The notes: a model not told the origin generated them from the letters alone. Counted from the first letter of the stretch, positions 1 to 11,002 are shown. The stretch is 24,240 nt of DNA from Saccoglossus kowalevskii (GCF_000003605.2 NW_003125393.1:98261-122500), one strand, 5' to 3'. Numbers and translations: made by a program.

Positions 1-127
1 GGTGTCCGCTTTGCGGTAATTTGTTATTGAAACCCGTCTGAGGTTTGATACAACAGGAACTGCAGAGGTTGCTGTTTTGTTTATACCATTATATTTAGAA
101 TTATATACGTTTATGTGAGTTTTAACA

Positions 128-3100
128 ATGTCACGAGCGACAGCATCAAAGTCTAGAGCTGACAAGAATAAAACGAAAGATTCTGACAGAGCAGGAACTC
201 AATCGGCTTCCGTGCCGCCTGTCAGCAACGATGTTGTGCCAGGACGATTTTCAGAGTCCGACTGGTAAGTTAGACATACATTATATGTTTGTTATGTTGA
301 TCCCAATAAATCCCAATGTTGCATTGATCCCAATAAAACAAATCTGGAATTTGTCTGTTGAAATATAACGATAGCGAATGTGTGTATTCTTCAGATTTGT
401 GTTGTCTGAATATTATTTAATTACTAGTATATTAATTCACATTCCGGATGTATGTTGCGAATTAATATAAATAAACAATTAAAACTGACTTTTATTCTGC
501 ACCACCCTTCAAAGTGACTGACACAGGTTTATGCTAATACACTTGTAAAACAATCTACGCAATATGTTAAATGCAATCTCAAAATTAAATAATGCTGATC
601 TGTGAAATTGGTTCACACTTATTCAAAGGAAACCATAGGTGTAGATGACCTATTCATACCAATAAAATCCTATAATGAAATGTGAACACCAATACAGAGT
701 GACATTTTGAGAAATTCTCCTGTAGAAATTCTAGTATTAATGAACCACTGTTGGATGTGATTTTTCCTATGATGAGATTGAGCTTCAAAAAATGGTAAAA
801 AAAAAAAGACTTCAGTATCAATTTCTCAACCACCAAAGTCAACTTCTATCAACTTCATAGTTAAAGTTCCATATTTTTTAAATTATTTCTATCAACATTT
901 GGCAACAATGTGGTATAATTCAATCCATCATGTGTTTTTTTTAGGTCCCACCTCATTGAAAGGGAAGATGGAGAAGACTTTATTATTGATATGGTGGAAG
1001 AAATTGTTGATCAGTCTCTTTCAGTTATTTATCATAATTATATACAAAAACAGTTATTACCATTTACCATAACCAAGGCCAAAGATGACATCTTACAAGT
1101 CATTGAGGTAAGTAATCCCCCATACCTGATATCGCAGACACAGTTATTTTTTTTTTATTAGAAAGAATATCAGTAGTTGAAATTAATTTCACAAGCAACA
1201 AAGTAAACTGCAGTACACATGTAATAATTCTCAGCATACAATCATTTCAGGTCACAGTGAATTTCTTGAACATTTTTATTGAAATTTATAAAATATTCAC
1301 CCTGGACGACCCTTGTGTGCCACTTAAATCCAAAGAAGACGCTTCCACATATAGAAGCTATTTGGTGTTTTCCATCGTCATTTGAAATCTATAAAATATT
1401 TATAACAATTTTATATAACAAATTCACACCTTCATTAAATTCAATACAATCAAATTTGCAAATACAGAGTGTACAAAAAAGCATCTCAATCCTTCACTTG
1501 AATTTAAACTTATTTACAGTTATTTAACAACATCGATAGTCCAAAATAAGTATATTGAATGAATTAACATTCTTCTAAAAAAAAAACTACATGCATAAAG
1601 ATCTTGAACATTTCAATAAAAATATATTTGGGGGTTGAGTTTATCTCAATTTGAAGTTGCATTGTCTGGTTTATTTGGAAAAAAAAACTTGTTATTGAAA
1701 ATAATATATCAGTGACGTTTTATCTTCTCTCATCAGTGGCGGTTCCTTGAAAGAGATGAGGGTGAAGGTGAGGCAGTCAACAAAGATGTGTCATGGCAAG
1801 AAGAGGAAGGTTTGTTCTAGCACTAATGCTTTTAATGCAACATTTTTGCTTGCCAAAATATTGCTACTACATTATGCACATTTTTATGTATTGTACTATG
1901 ATTTCTTTGTTTATATTGGACCAATTAGATTTAATTTTGTTATTGTCTATATGTTTTGGTCAAATTAAAAAAAAATATTGGAAAATTCATTCAGGTTAGT
2001 TATGTGAATGGCGACAAAAGCTGATTTTGGATGTTAAAAGTTATTATTGAGATCTTATGGAAATAAGTCACATCTTCTGTTTTGCATTATCATTAGAGCC
2101 ACTTCCAGCTGTACCTGACTCATGGGCACAAGGATCCGTACCAAGGACACTGATACCAGTCAGAACTCCTACTCCATCAGAACATGACACAGAGGTCACA
2201 TCAGTAAGTTGTCTGTCTAGAGCAGGCACCATCAATGATGATGATGATTTCACTACGTTTAATGAAACATCGGCCGATGATCTTCTTGTTGAAGAAAAGG
2301 CAAAGCCTCAGGTTGAGACTATTGTGGAACAGCAAGAGGAGACATCGCCAACGCTGCAACAGGAGGTGCAAGAAGTTCCAGAAAAACCTACTGAGCAACC
2401 TGTAGCATTCATTCCTGAACCTGTAAGTTGATATTACACATGCTCTGTAGACCCTCAACTCAGTAAAGCCCTGCTTGGTTCTAACAGTCATTTAATAATG
2501 TGTCTTCTGAGTTCTAGCATGCATGTTTTTCTGGCAGACTAAAACTGCAAATTTTTCTTTTTTCACTCTGAAAAATTAAATTGAAAATGCCAGACTTCAA
2601 CAAATAGTCTGTGTTGCTGCATTAAAAATAACTGAGCTCTGATCTAGTATGAAAAAGCCAACCTACCTATAATGGTAATACTGTGCATATGTCTTGTTTA
2701 GTACACTCACTGCACCATTATTATAGCATATCGGAATCAGAAATAAATATTCTTTTTTTGTGATAAAGAAATAAGCAGAATAGTGACAGATGTATTATGG
2801 TGTTAAAATAATTTTGCAATGTATTTGTTTAGGTGGTATTGTCCATGTAAAATCAAATCAAAGCTAGAATGAAGTAATGTTGTTGTGGTTGAAATGATTG
2901 TCTGCTCATATTGTCCACAATTTATCTGTTTCACTCACTGTACTGTGCACATTCTGTATTCCAGTCCATCAACATACCCATAATATATGCTGTGCTAAAT
3001 GCAGATTTATCGCTTCTTTTTGTTTTCAGCCAAAGGAACAAAAGAAGAAAAAGAAATTCAAATATAAGCCTCATCGTGGTCCACTGAAATCTGCCGGACT

Positions 3101-5449
3101 AACCAGAATGAACCAGACATTGGACGATGCAGAGAGAGAAATGAACATAGCTGAAATCAAATCAGAAATGCAACAGTGTGATGTAGAAGAAATCATGGCA
3201 TTTGATCTTTTACATATGCCTTCATCATGTCACTCAATATTAAAGGTGAGTCAGTTAAAGATGACATTATTCACTTCTTATAGTATTTGAAATAGAAAAT
3301 GCTCCGCTGGTAATATTTATGATATTAAATACGAGTAATTGGTACGAGTATGAGTAATATAAGACTGGATACACTTTTCAGGCTATTGTCATCTTCTTAA
3401 GCCTGTTATCGCTTGTGATGAGCTTTGTGTATTTGGTGTATCTGTACTTTAATATATATTGGTTGCCCGCTCTATTTAATCCTACTTTATAAGTGACACT
3501 CACATGTATAACTAGATCAGATATACTTTATTACATCAGTGATGTGATGCTGCAATGTGTGTTGTATTTTTGGTAGGCTCAAGCTGGAAGACCACCGGGT
3601 AACAAAGAAGTCACTTATGATGAGAAGGGCAATGTGATTGCTGTGATGAAAATGGACCCAGAAAGACTGCCCTCACATAGGTATGCAATAATCCAATTAT
3701 CAGTATTATCGCATACTTAAACAATTTCTTGTTTAGTTTTAATTTAAAACTAATACCATTGTACTGTATGTAATTCATGTTATATTTAATTGATTATTTC
3801 AGGATAAAAACTCAGTTTAGTATAGTGGATCCTGCTGTAGAAGCAGCACATGCTAGATTAATAGCAATGAGAACGGGTAGATATAGGGTCTCTCAAGCCA
3901 AGTCTAAGATGACTACTAGAACCACAACAACAGTAGGAGGAGACAGTAAGTATCTAATATGAAATAATTATGAACTAAATAATCTGGATGCAGATATACT
4001 TTACACCACCTTAGTATTAGTCCATTCTTGATAGTTCTTGCTACTGCTTATGTGTTTTTAGCTTCGCTGTCGACGAAGTCGAGCTGAGCTTATAGTATTA
4101 CTTATTAGTATTCCTGTCGTCAACTTTACATTTTCGACTTCTTCTTAAAAACCCCAAACTATATAGCTGTGAAACTTTCTAGGAAAGTACCTTGGGTGGT
4201 TCTCTCTCAGATTTGTTCATTTCGTGTGGATATGTTCAATTGTATTTTTTATAGCCAGTATTTTTGTAATTTTTGGTAAAAAGTGATATTTTCAACTTCT
4301 TGTTATAAACCACAAGTCCGATTGCTTTGGTAGTACATATTTAGGTACTGCATGTGGACCTCTCTCAGATTTTTTCATTTCGTGATGATATCTTTGATTC
4401 TCTAATTTTGATGAATATTTTTGTCATTTTTGGTAAAAAGTAATATTTTCGAATTTTTGTTGAAAACAATAAGTCTGATTGCTTTAATACTATACATATT
4501 GTTCATTTTCTGATGATATCTTCAGTTCTTAAATTTATTATTTGTGAACATTATATTAATTTTCCTTTTCTTAATTTTTTATTATAGCTATTAAAACCAA
4601 TGCAGCCACAACTCAAAGTGTACTGACACTGGACAGTAGTAGTCTACCCCAACATACTACTTCATTTGATCAGCAGGCTGTAACACCATTGCCTCCTCCG
4701 TTGGTGAGTATAATACAGTCTTGATTCACTTTACATCACTTGCATAATATTCTAATTATATGTAAATTAGATAGCTGAGTTTTCTAGATCAATATTTGTA
4801 AGAAAGCTTGTATACTTTGAATTGAATTTATAATAATTTCTGTAGAATACTTTATTTTCACTTGGAATTAATTTTCGCTGAAAGATTGATTCAGTGAAAA
4901 TAAAATCCAGCGAATATACCGTTGTTCCTATATATTACATTTAACGCGTCAAAAATCAGTGAAAATAAATTATATACAAAACACTCAAAAAGTCTATTCT
5001 ATGTCTAAATGTCTAAAATTAATTCCAGCTAAAATAAAGTATTTTACAGTATAATTATACAACAATAACAGTTTACAATCTTTATAAAGACAAACTATTA
5101 TTGTGCTGACTGCCCAAATATTTCAAATCATTTTGAATTTTCTTTTTATTCACTCACTAATTATTTTTTTCACTTTTTTTCTCTACAGCTTGACTCAATG
5201 GAGTTGGCTCCTGGTGTTGTTGTCAAAGAAGGTAACCGAATTAGAAAAGGACCACGGCTTCGACCTCGTCAAGAAGACGTGGTCACATCAGCCACTATTA
5301 AAGCACTCCGTCCACTGGTACATGATGGTCCAGGTCAACGAATCAATGTTACTGCAATTCTTGGCAGACAAACTCCTGTACTGAGACCCATCCCAGCAAC
5401 GGAACCTGTTCCCCCGATAAATCCATACTCGCGTATAATATCTAATTGA
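128..5449 (+). CDS. C2orf81: C2orf81 homologue (DUF4639-type protein), nine exons, 512 aa
   Basis: Function is unknown in the family; the vertebrate orthologue is uncharacterised. Coding exons: 128-264, 945-1107, 1737-1809, 2097-2422, 3030-3245, 3577-3680, 3803-3945, 4588-4703 and 5189-5449. All introns are GT-AG with intron phases 2,0,1,0,0,2,1,0, and the joined frame is open for 512 residues. The start is fixed by an in-frame TGA at 116-118 and A at -3. Family resemblance comes from recall, not a search: VPGRFSESDW (37-46), LPFTITKAKDDILQVIEW (84-101), RFLERDEGEG (102-111) and DSWAQGSVP (132-140). The second half of exon 4 is acidic and Gln/Glu-rich. Exon 5 opens with a Lys-rich run (KKKKKFKYK). 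The C-terminal exon is Pro/Arg-rich. No signal peptide or membrane segment is visible. Exon structure confidence is high; the last-exon stop is TGA at 5447-5449. Confidence 0.9.
2204..2422 (+). promoter_or_regulatory. C2orf81: In-frame alternative 5' splice site within C2orf81 exon 4
   Basis: A second full-consensus donor GTAAGT lies at 2204, inside exon 4, as well as the exon-end donor GTAAGT at 2423. The segment between them is 219 nt (73 codons), and both donors leave phase 0. Use of the inner donor would therefore remove residues 161-233, the acidic NDDDD and Gln/Glu-rich stretch, without a frameshift. The long open frame across the segment argues that the full form exists. Whether the short form is made is inference. 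Confidence 0.5.
4131..4560. repeat. Tandem repeat, ~158-bp unit, three diverging copies in C2orf81 intron 7
   Basis: Units start at 4131, 4289 and 4446, giving periods of 158 and 157. Each begins TTTTC(G/A)A(C/A)TT. The first two units share, in order, a CTCTCTCAGATTT block, TTTCATTTCGTG or a variant, a GATATCTT-like block and a closing TTTTTGGTAAAAAGT with the following ATATT. The third unit is shorter and more decayed and runs into the polypyrimidine tract before exon 8. Just upstream, 4062-4078 is a small hairpin (CTTCG, 7-nt loop, CGAAG). The style recalls dispersed intronic and intergenic repeats that I associate with marine invertebrates. The family name is not known to me. Confidence 0.75.
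4840..5049. mobile_element. MITE relic 1 (CTGTAAA-type termini) in C2orf81 intron 8
   Basis: The ends are imperfect terminal inverted repeats of about 36 bp. The left arm reads CTGTAGAATACTTTATTTT followed by a TTGGAATTAATTTT block. The reverse complement of the right arm reads CTGTAAAATACTTTATTTT followed by a CTGGAATTAATTTT block. The interior repeats short CAGTGAAAATAA-type motifs. The element carries no coding sequence. The right end abuts TA, as expected for Tc1/mariner-type target sites; the left flank is TT, so the TA has mutated or the call is off by a few bases. Confidence 0.75.
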
Positions 5450-5466
5450 CCTGTGCCTCAGATGTA

Positions 5467-5472
5467 AATAAA
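5467..5472 (+). terminator. Polyadenylation signal AATAAA for C2orf81
   Basis: A canonical AATAAA sits 17 nt after the TGA stop and is followed by a TGT/T-rich stretch (about 5490-5520). This implies a very short 3' UTR. No other AATAAA before 5600 is as well placed. Confidence 0.6.
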
Positions 5473-5822
5473 CTGTTCATCTTTCTGTAAACTAGTATTT
5501 TTGTAATGTATTCATTTCTGTATCTCTACTCCTTTTTTTTATCATTCCCACTGTTTACACATGCTCCCCCAGACAATGACAACAATAATTAATATAGTAA
5601 TTAATGTATGTATTTTCATCAACAGTTTCAAATGTCTAACTTATAGAAAAAAACAAAAACAGTACGGATGCAGTTATACCTGTGAAAATGACTCACAATT
5701 GCTTGTATCACATTTATATACAAAAAATTGACTCCAGTGAGCTGAGATCTCTTTTCATTGTAACTCTGTTTTGCATTTTGTTGAGAGATTGTTGAGGTAA
5801 TAATGTGGTCGTAATTTTACAG

Positions 5823-6068
5823 TTTTTAAAATATGAATATTTAAAATGTGGTGGTCATATCAAGGTGCATGTTTGAATTTTGTGTACAATGTAGTTAACC
5901 TATGTTGTACAAGTCACTATGTGACACATATCAAAGATGTCATCAAGGTGCATGTTTGAATTTTGTGTACAATGTAGTTAACCTATGTTGTACAAGTCAC
6001 TATGTGACACATATCAAAGATGTCACTGTGCGACCACCACCCTTTAAATGTGATATTCAAAATATCAT
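5823..6068. mobile_element. Putative small inverted-repeat element containing an 83-bp tandem duplication
   Basis: The left segment (about 5830-5856, ATGAATATTTAAAATG then TGGTGGTC) and the right segment (about 6031-6066, GACCACCACCCTTTAAATG then ATATTCAAAAT) are imperfect inverted repeats that bracket the duplication described separately. No transposase frame is present. The boundaries are approximate and no target-site duplication is clear, so mobile origin is inference. Confidence 0.45.
5859..6024. repeat. Perfect 83-bp tandem duplication
   Basis: Copies are 5859-5941 and 5942-6024 and appear identical base for base, so the duplication is recent or an assembly artefact. Each copy contains an imperfect palindrome (TGTACAATGTAG, TTAA, CCTATGTTGTACA) and a GTCAC-TAT-GTGAC hairpin. 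Confidence 0.9.
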
Positions 6069-7640
6069 CACAAAGATGACCAAGTATCAATTCAGAGTAA
6101 TTGCAAAAACTACAACATCTGTAATGTAATACATCATACTTGTAATAATTTGAACTGTACATGATTCAAGCCAAGAAATGAGTTCCAACATTGATAAGCA
6201 ATCCATATGATCCCATCTACTATAACACACTTATTATTTAATGTATGTGTACATTTCATGGCATGATAAGAAAACACTTTTACATATTGTATATAATCTG
6301 AAAAGTAACAAAACATTCCCTGTGTAAAACTTTGTTTTGATAAAAAATTGTAGTTATTTTCTATGTTTATAATATGACTGTTCTATATCTGAAATTATTC
6401 TATATTACCACTATGATGTTTATTTCAATAGAATTTTATGCAAGGATGCAATATAATAAAAAACTTTTTACCATGATCTGTATTGTCTTTCTAGTTCATA
6501 TTGTAAGAAGTCCAAAATGGGGACTTTTTGGTTTTATCAGTCCGTCCATCCATTGCCATTTCTTGGACATTCCTGGATCTATTTGGTACAAAGTTGAGAC
6601 AAAGACAAGTCATAATAGAATAAATATGCATGTTGATTGTATTTTTTTCGTTTCCTTGACTGGTTATTTTTTCCATATCAGTGCTTGATGAAGGAAAGGT
6701 ATAAGAGGAAAATATTCGTCTTTGTGATTGTCTGTGACTTGACTTGAAAACTACCTGCATGATTACCTTGATGTAAACAAAACAAGGGTTATTTGTTTCT
6801 CCACTACGATATTTGTAAAATTTCACTTAAAATTGTCTCATGCAATTTTTATATGATCATCTTCAAACATGGAAATGGTATCCATAAAATGTCAATCAGG
6901 TTCAATTTTGTTGTGACAAGCATGCATACTTTTCAATAAAAATTAGGCATACTATAAATGGTAAGAATAAAGACATTTACACGGCTGATAGTGAAAATCT
7001 TAGGCTAGTACAAGATCTGTCAATTAAATAAATCTACTAAACTAAAGTCGTCACAAAAAAAACATTTTTCTTGCTCATATATAATTGCTGCCAGTGTACT
7101 ACAATATTTGGTAACTTTTATACAATTTATGTTATATACTCTATAAAGGACAGTATATGTAGTTCCACCCACCCTAGTCCCATGTGGGCACTCGGCTTGT
7201 ATAGGAAGGATATATTTTAAATACAAATTTATTCACGTTTTTAATAAAATAACGACTTCTGAAAAATCTAAACACCCCATACAATATTCGTGTTGATAAA
7301 CACGAGGGTCGGCAAGGGGTATTTAATCATTTTTTTTTATTTTCGTAATAATGTAATTTAAATAAATAAAAACGTTAATTTGTAGACATAGGTAAGGTGT
7401 AAAATGTAATCAGCTATTTCATTCGTCCATAATTTGTACAAAGACATTATTTTTTGTAAGCGTGTAAAACATTGTCCACATTAAATGTCACAAATCGTAC
7501 GCAATTTCCAAATTTGAATTTTAGACACAAATTATTAAATATATTATGAAAATGTAATTTGGAATTTTCTTTATCTGTTAAGTGTAAAAATCTTTAATTT
7601 TTTAATGTAAATGGAACTTTCATTTTATTTCCTGTAAAAA
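6069..7640. other. Intergenic spacer, no gene seen
   Basis: This is AT-rich DNA between the C2orf81 and 7861-9536 genes. Open frames on both strands are short, low in complexity and lack plausible splice context. A small (T)CCGTCCATCC-like run occurs near 6540-6552, and several T and A homopolymers are present. I see no RNA gene. Confidence 0.6.
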
Positions 7641-7658
7641 CGTAAATGTCTAGTGTCT

Positions 7659-7673
7659 GGCGCCATCTTGTGG
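7659..7673 (-). promoter_or_regulatory. CTCF/YY1-like motif upstream of the 7861 gene
   Basis: The minus strand reads CCACAAGATGGCGCC. This matches the CTCF core (CCACnAGrnGGC) and contains AAGATGGCG, the YY1 core that often lies at animal transcription starts. It is about 190 bp upstream of the ATG at 7861, in a locally GC-richer patch that may be the promoter. The two readings cannot be separated from sequence. Confidence 0.45.
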
Positions 7674-7860
7674 CGACTTCCTTATATCCAAGTTATGACA
7701 ACTGCGCCGCAGATTGGAACGCATGGAACGCGTCCAATGTTGACAACAATGCCGATTTTCGATCCACATTTATTCCAAGCTGATACAGCACATAACAAGC
7801 ATATACGTTTCAGTGTTAATATTCACTATTTTCTGTGAAATCCAAAGAACAGACTGGAAA

Positions 7861-9536
7861 ATGAAAGGTAAGCCACATACGAGTAACTTGTGTGTTTATC
7901 TTTGAATAGTACATGCAAACGTGCAGCTAACATTGTAGCAGATTAAGAGGGAAACGAAGAGAAGCGACGAGAAGCGACGACTTCACTACTTTATGACCGC
8001 TACAACAATCACAGTTTACTAACTGCATTTTTTTATAATTATAATTTTGGGGAAACATTTTTAACATTGTTTTCACTTACAGATAACTTCACACCGCGCC
8101 GTATCTCGTCCACGGAGAGGCCAGTCACCATAGTAACACTGTGAGTAAATTTCTTGATTTTATGGTAATCACAGCTCGCTGCGTGTAGTGATGATCAAAT
8201 TCAACCCCAAATATTGTCAAACCCATTGATGTACATTTACACCGGCCTGGACACAAAGGGCTAATCAAAACTTGTGTATGTATCATTTTGGAGGAATCGA
8301 TTCAAATTCATCATGATAAATGGAACACAATAAATATGCGATCATAATCTTGAACTCCGTTTTATATTGATGCCTGCTGTTAATTATGCTGTGTACTTTT
8401 ATATGTATAATTATATGCAATTATAGAGTAGTGTTCCGTCTTCTTTTAGTGATCAGGCGACAGAGAACGAGTTGTTTTGGAGTGGTGTTATTGTTCAAAA
8501 AGTCACGAGTGACGCGCAACTGAAGGAAGTCCAGAAAAGTCGTAGCAATGGTGTCGTCGCGACCAGTTCTCTGGTCAGTGGATCCATGAGTGGCACGTCC
8601 CAAGAAGAAAACGATGTACTTTTCAGTTGTCGTTCATCGGAAGCTGACAAATTTGCAGCTTCATCTGTAAGATCAGAATTTCTAAATAACCAGAAAGTAG
8701 AGATGTCCAAAGAAGAGTCTATAGTCAGCCTTGCTGTTGTTAATTTGTCCGTATCACGTGCAAAACAACAAATCGCCAGAGAGGGGCTTGAGAAGAATGT
8801 CCAAAACAACTTAAAAACTGACCTATTGGTTCAAGACTACGCTCAGGAAGTAATTGCGGGGGCCATATTGGTTTATTTTGGAGCGGATAGTGCGAATATA
8901 AGCGTTAGAAAGGAAGATAGGTATACAATAAACAACATTTCACTTCTAAGTTCACCACAATCTGTCTCAGAATCAGGACACGTTGTGAGTGAGACGCGCA
9001 GTCCTGTACAATTAATAACCTCGTCAAACGTGGGTGGTATCGTAGAACATGTAAATAATACTATGTCTCCAGAACATTGTGGCACCACATGTATTGTCAA
9101 CATTATCCGTGAAATTGACGTTGAAGATAAGCGTTTGACAGACGTAAACATAACAAACTCTACTCAGCAAACACCTGGCGATCACGACACAGGTGGTATT
9201 GATGTACCTTATTCTGATAACGAACAGAGGACGAAGAAGAAAGTTTCAAAGTCAAGGGTCAGATCGTTTCTGAAATTGTTTAGAAGAAAGTCTAGAATAC
9301 AAAGTGCTGCTGGAGATGGGGAACACGTTGATTCTTTGAAAAACGCCACGACATGTGGGCGCTTAACTGTGGACGAAGAGAAGCTAAAGTTAACTGAGTT
9401 AGGGGATCAAGAATCCAGGAACAAAACATGCAATAAAAGTGACAATCGGTTCAAAAAAGTTAAAAGAAGGTTTTCTAGACCAAAATCGACAACTCGCAAA
9501 GAGAACAAAAGCCCCAAATCGGCGACTAACATGTGA
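7861..9536 (+). CDS. Unrecognised protein, three exons, 383 aa; candidate A-kinase anchoring protein
   Basis: Coding exons are 7861-7867, 8083-8140 and 8450-9536. Intron phases are 1 and 2, and both introns are GT-AG (donors GTAAGC and GTGAGT; the second acceptor has a strong pyrimidine tract). The ATG has A at -3, and an in-frame TGA at 7741 with no ATG between supports the start. I do not recognise the family. No signal peptide or membrane span is visible. The N-terminus is basic with RRIS at 8-11. Residues 146-165 form an amphipathic helix with pairs YA/VI/AI spaced by two (Y152 A153, V156 I157, A160 I161), the spacing of PKA RII-binding helices. A second hydrophobic helix-like segment lies at about 112-131. 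The middle is Ser/Thr/Asn-rich and probably disordered. The C-terminal third (about 281-383) is basic, with RRKS (300-303) and RRFS (361-364), both PKA-type sites. The gene model is well supported; the anchoring function is inference. Confidence 0.8.
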
Positions 9537-9615
9537 TAATACCAGTACCAAGATGGTGGTCGTAATTACTAATACTTTTATAATATGTGTGTATTTTACT
9601 GTCGTTTGATGTAAC

Positions 9616-9621
9616 ATTAAA
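9616..9621 (+). terminator. Probable polyadenylation signal ATTAAA
   Basis: ATTAAA lies about 80 nt after the TGA at 9534-9536. It is the only recognised hexamer variant I see in the first 150 nt of the presumed 3' UTR. Confidence 0.4.
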
Positions 9622-9688
9622 TACATTTCTTAAAAAAGATATCGTTTCAGTAAATCTATTCAAGTATATTTTCCTTTCTTATAAATCA

Positions 9689-9702
9689 CGCCCTCTAGTG
9701 GC
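9689..9702 (-). promoter_or_regulatory. CTCF-like motif
   Basis: The minus strand reads GCCACTAGAGGGCG, a close match to the CTCF core CCACTAGAGGGCG. It lies just downstream of the 7861-9536 gene, so together with the 7659 site the gene is bracketed by convergent-type matches on the same strand. Confidence 0.4.
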
Positions 9703-9855
9703 AAGGCGCCTCTGCGGCGTGAATGAGTGACACGGAGGCTGTTCAAATCATCGATTACGTTTTGATCAAATCACAACACAACCAAACACAGTGCTCGATT
9801 TGAACGACACTGTCTTCACCCATATACGATATTTTGACGTCACAGAAGCATTCTA

Positions 9856-9870
9856 TCGCTAGAGGGCGCG
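9856..9870 (+). promoter_or_regulatory. Second CTCF-like motif (partial)
   Basis: The plus strand reads TCGCTAGAGGGCGCG. It matches the CTAGAGGGCGC half of the motif but lacks the CCAC start. Orientation is opposite to the site 155 bp upstream. Confidence 0.3.
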
Positions 9871-10853
9871 ATATATAGAAATGGCGTATTGTCTTGTATT
9901 TCATGTGAAAAAGACAGAAGGGACGCTTAAAGTGGCGACGTCTCGCGAGAATCACGCATGGGTTCGCGGGGAATACAATTTACATCACAGTCACTTGAAG
10001 GCAGAAACATCCCAATAATTCTATCAGTAATATTATTATTCCCACTACACTAAATAAACCCGTGCGAATCGGACGATGTAAATGTAGTTGTGATGGCACA
10101 ACTTTCCTAGTTAATGTTACTTTATTTATCATGAATACTATGCAAAATTACTAACACATTTTCATAATTATCGACGGATTGTCGGGTATCGGGTCAATCA
10201 CCTCCCGGACAAAAGCCCCGTACAATCGACTCTGGACAAATTCCGCTCCAAAATTTGGTACGCAACACTTTTCAAATTGGTATATTTCAAGTCGTCATTC
10301 AATTATGAAAACCTGTATTATACTAATTAGCACGATATTGCATTATGGAGCATAAAGCTATGTTATTATATTAATGAGCCACGCTACTCTAGCAGACTGT
10401 CTTTTGCTACAAAAATGTTGACAGCAGTAACCAGAACTATAATGACCGAAACCTACCAAGCCTATACATTGATAGTACGCATTTAGCCTGAATTTTTTGT
10501 GTGTAGACGGAGTTTCTTTTAGGGTCACGTGACTTTAAAATAAACACAAGAGTAACATGAGTAAACAAACAACTAATAGCTCTTGCTGTCACAATGATAC
10601 ACTAATGATCACGTCATAAAGTATAAATGAGGAATATTTTTTTCGAATTAATGTTTCCATCATTTCGAAAATGGTAACTGTTTCGTCACAATTGTCAGTG
10701 TCAGTGTCTGTTTTTCCAGATGTCGTTTTAAAAAAATACATTTCGTAATCGATTCAATCAGTCATCCGATAATGTTTAATTACCCTGTACGTCTCATAAG
10801 CTACCAGTTAAAATAATTGTTGAGACCAATCAGACTGGAGCTTGTAATCCAAC
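9871..10853. other. Intergenic spacer, no gene seen
   Basis: No credible exon, RNA gene or repeat family is visible. A palindromic GTCACGTGAC E-box lies at 10525-10532 or so. Confidence 0.5.
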
Positions 10854-10924
10854 TTACCCCAGACCACACTCGTGTGGCGATAGCGATAACACCGGGACGA
10901 ATGGTCTGGGGTAAATCCAACTAG
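10854..10924. mobile_element. 71-bp mini inverted-repeat element with target-site duplication
   Basis: Perfect 13-bp inverted repeats TTACCCCAGACCA (10854-10866) and TGGTCTGGGGTAA (10912-10924) enclose a 45-nt loop that contains two tandem GCGATA units. The element is flanked by the direct repeat ATCCAAC at 10847-10853 and 10925-10931. The same bases also allow an 8-bp reading, AATCCAAC, that overlaps the right terminus by one base. Inverted termini plus flanking duplication are the signature of DNA-transposon insertion, and 7-8 bp fits hAT-like or P-like classes. It is far too short to code for anything. It would also fold as a hairpin RNA if transcribed. Confidence 0.7.
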
Positions 10925-11002
10925 TTATTTTAATAAAAAAAAACCTTGTACAAATACAGTGGTAGCGAAATACTCATACCCCTGTATATATATTATATTC
11001 AA

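Noticed and set aside
5859-6024. Repeat pair considered as a CRISPR-like array
   Set aside because: Only two contiguous copies with no spacers in an animal genome; a simple tandem duplication.
6374-6826. Overlapping open frames on both strands, 104 and 111 codons
   Set aside because: Low-complexity, hydrophobic by AT bias, no splice sites or recognisable domain.
8495-9151. Minus-strand open frames of 104 and 92 codons within the 7861-9536 gene
   Set aside because: Antisense shadows of the long third exon, which has the splice-consistent frame.
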